NCBI GenBank assembly: GCA_030626265.1
Contig: DAOUPF010000119.1
Location: 1 to 5,298, forward strand
Source: Sulfurovum sp.
Lineage (GTDB): Bacteria; Campylobacterota; Campylobacteria; Campylobacterales; Sulfurovaceae
DNA length: 5,298 nt
Direction: 5' to 3'
Shown piece after piece: positions 4,119 through 5,298 of this stretch (within the stretch, counting starts at the first letter, position 1; each line of letters begins with the position of its first letter). The notes under the pieces are model-generated. The model was not told the origin of the DNA. It saw nothing but the letters and a program-made list of their open reading frames with translations, and made no database searches. The translations under genes were made by a program, and so were the position numbers.

Positions 4119-4746
4119 CTAATGCCTTTTGAGACAGATAGTATTTTTCATCCACATTGTCTTCCAGTACATCTTTGAGCCGTTTTTCCAATGAGATAGT
4201 TGGTGCAAATTCAAAGTTCTTATAGGCATCCCCATCTAAAAAGCCTACGATCCAATATCTATTTCTACTTTGAGGTACTCCATGTCCTTTGGTGTTTGCC
4301 ATCTCTATGTGTAGATGATAACCTATGTCTCTCAGCTCTTGGATAAATGCTTTTAGTCCATTCTTGAACTCTGCCCTCAATATCCCTGGCACATTCTCAA
4401 ATATAAAGACTGGTGGCATTACTTCAGATATCACACGCACAAACTCTCCAGTCAGGGAACCTCTGAGACCATCAAACCCCTCACCTTTACCTGCTATGGA
4501 GAAATCTTGACATGGACTTCCTCCTACTAAGATATCTACCTCTCCATGATATGGTGTAGCGTCTAGGTCATTGACATCTTTATGAAAGTGCTTAGAATCG
4601 ATATTATAATTAGATTCATAGCTTTGCCTTGCAAATTTGTCAAACTCACAGGCAAAAACTGTATTTACACTATCATATACACGATCTGCTCCTTGCTCTG
4701 GAGCTCCAATACCGCTGAAAAGGGTGGCTAGGTTTAGGAGCTTCAT
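3216..4746 (-). CDS. Phase-variable DNA (cytosine-5) methyltransferase, whole locus, out of frame at G9
   Basis: The two methyltransferase frames overlap and join at a run of nine G on the coding strand (4050-4042). With eight G the reading would be GAT GGG GGG GGT ACG GCG, giving one 509-residue C5 cytosine methyltransferase, which transfers a methyl group from S-adenosylmethionine to a DNA cytosine. Joined numbering: motif I LFSGIGAPEQG (9-19); motif IV SPCQ with catalytic Cys79; motif VI ENV (117-119); motif VIII QSRNR (159-163); a long target-recognition region (about 200-445); motif IX RKLTPRECMRLQDFP (449-463); motif X QAGNSMSVNMLEM (478-490). No endonuclease gene is adjacent, so it looks like an orphan methyltransferase. 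As read it is OFF. Poly-G slippage control is well known in Campylobacter and Helicobacter; a sequencing miscount of the run is the alternative. Confidence 0.85.
3791..3798 (-). repeat. Second poly-G tract (G8) in the same methyltransferase
   Basis: Eight G in a row on the coding strand encode Thr-Gly-Gly-Val within YLTGGVSPCLTT. The length seen keeps the frame of the target-recognition region. A slip here would truncate the enzyme before motifs IX and X. It cannot compensate for a slip at 4042-4050 because the shifted frame stops at 3970, before this tract. Confidence 0.75.
3970..4746 (-). CDS. C5 DNA methyltransferase, N-terminal catalytic half (258 aa as read)
   Basis: Starts at ATG 4746 in an ATGA overlap with the preceding gene. 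It carries the S-adenosylmethionine-binding motif I, the catalytic PCQ loop (Cys79), ENV and QSRNR. After Asp232 and the G-run the frame becomes non-homologous (YGDVHKHKSRGETNRQ) and stops at 3970. This truncated product lacks the target-recognition domain and motifs IX and X, so it should be inactive. Confidence 0.88.
   Translation of the reverse strand: MKLLNLATLFSGIGAPEQGADRVYDSVNTVFACEFDKFARQSYESNYNIDSKHFHKDVNDLDATPYHGEVDILVGGSPCQDFSIAGKGEGFDGLRGSLTGEFVRVISEVMPPVFIFENVPGILRAEFKNGLKAFIQELRDIGYHLHIEMANTKGHGVPQSRNRYWIVGFLDGDAYKNFEFAPTISLEKRLKDVLEDNVDEKYYLSQKALDGFAAHSKRHKEASNGFKFQPTDGGGYGDVHKHKSRGETNRQLHIKGYP
4008..4013 (-). repeat. Third short G tract (G6) in the methyltransferase
   Basis: Six G encode Gly-Gly in STKAGGRQT. 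It is shorter than tracts usually seen to slip often, but it sits only 29 bases from the G9 tract. Confidence 0.5.
4042..4050 (-). repeat. Poly-G tract G9, candidate phase-variation switch
   Basis: Nine consecutive C on the plus strand are nine G on the coding strand, exactly where homology to C5 methyltransferases passes from one frame to the next. G8 restores the full enzyme, G9 stops at 3970, and G10 meets a TAA soon after the run (GTA CGG CGA TGT GCA TAA). Only one phase in three is productive. Confidence 0.85.
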
Positions 4747-4949
4747 ACGAGTAGCCTCCTCCTTTTTCTAAATACACACACCGATTTACAGTTTCGTCTA
4801 ATGGTGACTTTATGCTTGTGTAGATCTACGGTATGCAATCTCTTCTTTGTTTGTATCGTTAGCGTGTTTTCCTTGTCATCATGTAGATATCCTATGACTC
4901 CACCAAGGTGTTTGACTCTTAATCCTTTGTCTATCACTGCTGTTGTCAT
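4743..4949 (-). CDS. Small basic protein of unknown function (68 aa)
   Basis: I do not recognise a family. The first two thirds look like a small beta-rich fold (GLRVKHLGGVIGYLHDD, NTLTIQTKKRLHTVDLH), and the end is strongly basic (RRNCKSVCVFRKRRR), consistent with nucleic-acid binding, though that is only an inference. I chose ATG 4949 because AAGGAG (4962-4957) lies seven bases upstream. An ATG at 4970 would add seven residues but has no ribosome site. Its stop overlaps the methyltransferase start as ATGA, so translation of the two is probably coupled, making this a candidate helper or regulator of methyltransferase expression. Confidence 0.65.
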   Translation of the reverse strand: MTTAVIDKGLRVKHLGGVIGYLHDDKENTLTIQTKKRLHTVDLHKHKVTIRRNCKSVCVFRKRRRLLV

Positions 4950-4972
4950 ATCTTTTCTCCTTGTATCCATCT

Positions 4973-5054
4973 GATATTTTTGATGAATAGGCTTTTGTCT
5001 TTTTGTTGGCTTTTAAATAGCCATCTGTATATAAGTCTAATCATCAAAAATATC
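4973..5054. repeat. 14-bp perfect inverted repeat around the 4971-5036 intergenic gap
   Basis: GATATTTTTGATGA (4973-4986) is the exact reverse complement of TCATCAAAAATATC (5041-5054), with 54 bases between. In the minus-strand transcript the first arm covers the last codons of the 67-residue gene (DIFDD) and the second lies just before the 68-residue gene. The loop holds a small hairpin GGCT...AGCC (5009-5023). It could act as an attenuator, processing site or translation control for the methyltransferase part of the operon. Confidence 0.6.
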
Positions 5055-5240
5055 CTTGATTTTGTCTATACTGCATCTATGATCTGCTGCTAGATATCTC
5101 TGTAGATCTTCTATAGTAGGAGCTGTTAGCTCTGGTATGCGACCCCTGACACCATCTCTGACTTTGTATAGTGATAGCCCTCGTGAGCAGGGCACTATCT
5201 CGTATGGCATGTGCTTTACCGTGATCTGTTTGTGGCTCAT
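5037..5240 (-). CDS. Small protein of unknown function (67 aa)
   Basis: No family is recognised. The first half appears beta-rich (ITVKHMPYEIVPCSRGLSLY), followed by a short proline segment and a helix (TIEDLQRYLAAD). The ATG at 5240 has no clear Shine-Dalgarno but overlaps the stop of the upstream frame as ATGA, so coupled translation would explain its start. An internal ATG at 5210 is an alternative. The end of the gene forms one arm of the inverted repeat at 4973-5054. Confidence 0.55.
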   Translation of the reverse strand: MSHKQITVKHMPYEIVPCSRGLSLYKVRDGVRGRIPELTAPTIEDLQRYLAADHRCSIDKIKDIFDD

Positions 5241-5298
5241 GTGTTGAAGTCGCTAGTATCTGATGATACACATATGGCACTCGATACATCTCTATCAC
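5237..5298 (-). CDS. C-terminal end of an unidentified upstream gene (partial)
   Basis: From the right edge to TGA at 5239-5237 one minus-strand frame is open for 19 codons (DRDVSSAICVSSDTSDFNT) and ends in an ATGA overlap with the next gene, matching the coupling seen repeatedly in this operon. The remainder is outside the window and the tail is too short to identify. The evidence is the overlap pattern only. Confidence 0.4.
   Translation of the reverse strand, partial: DRDVSSAICVSSDTSDFNT

Larger units (their letters stand above)
437..5298. mobile_element. Integrative element or prophage, left end (right end not in window)
   Basis: The segment begins at a truncated tRNA-Met, then carries a tyrosine integrase, an excisionase-like HTH gene, and a compact minus-strand operon with a DNA methyltransferase, an ASCH-like protein and several small proteins of the kind common in phages and integrative elements. 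No structural phage genes, conjugation genes or replication genes are visible, so the type of element (prophage, integrative conjugative element, genomic island) cannot be decided here. Confidence 0.75.

Noticed and set aside
4325..4510. Plus-strand 61-codon frame
   Set aside because: Antisense shadow of the methyltransferase catalytic region, which carries clear conserved motifs.
3216..4746. Two separate methyltransferase genes
   Set aside because: The halves carry complementary motif sets of one enzyme, overlap in different frames, and the second has no plausible start; a frame break at the G tract explains both.
5077..5298. Minus-strand 73-codon frame open to the right edge
   Set aside because: It overlaps the 67-residue gene in another frame; the alternative partial frame ending in an ATGA overlap fits the operon pattern better. 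Uncertain because the upstream part is not visible.
1..5298. CRISPR array
   Set aside because: No regularly spaced repeats; the only direct repeats are the 12-bp and 9-bp tandem pairs.

Overview
The window is the junction between a bacterial chromosome and an integrated mobile element. The base composition (AT-rich), the long poly-G tracts inside a coding region and the style of the tyrosine integrase suggest Campylobacterota (the Sulfurimonas/Campylobacter/Arcobacter group). That is an inference from pattern, not from a database search.

Region 1, about 1-436, is chromosomal. On the minus strand it holds the first 43 codons of a thiamine-binding periplasmic protein (thiB/tbpA). Upstream of it is a well conserved TPP riboswitch (about 192-280), so the gene is thiamine-repressed. 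A large imperfect palindrome (288-356) lies in the promoter region.

Region 2, 437-486, is the 3' part of a tRNA-Met(CAU) gene on the minus strand, from the CCA end to the anticodon arm. Its 5' half is missing. This is the attachment-site scar of an element that uses a tRNA gene as target. Since thiB lies to the left, the element extends rightward and the intact tRNA should sit beyond the right edge.

Region 3, 484-1697, holds a tandem 12-bp repeat (candidate arm-type site) and a plus-strand tyrosine integrase of 356 codons. One in-frame TAA at codon 87 interrupts it, separating the arm-binding domain from the core-binding and catalytic domains.

Region 4, 1700-5298, is a tightly packed minus-strand operon that meets the integrase tail to tail. 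In transcription order it encodes: a gene cut by the right edge, a 67-residue protein, a 68-residue protein, a DNA cytosine-5 methyltransferase, a two-helix membrane protein, an ASCH-like protein in two overlapping frames, a 58-residue cysteine-rich protein, a 62-residue acidic protein and an AlpA/excisionase-like helix-turn-helix protein. Several junctions are 4-base ATGA overlaps, implying translational coupling.

The most notable signal is in the methyltransferase. A run of nine G (minus strand, 4042-4050) puts the N-terminal catalytic half and the C-terminal target-recognition half in different frames, and eight G would restore one 509-residue enzyme. This is the pattern of ON/OFF phase variation by slipped-strand mispairing, here in an apparently orphan methyltransferase on a mobile element; as read, the gene is OFF. 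The integrase nonsense codon and the ASCH frame break are two further single-event lesions, so element decay or sequencing error must be weighed against regulated variation.
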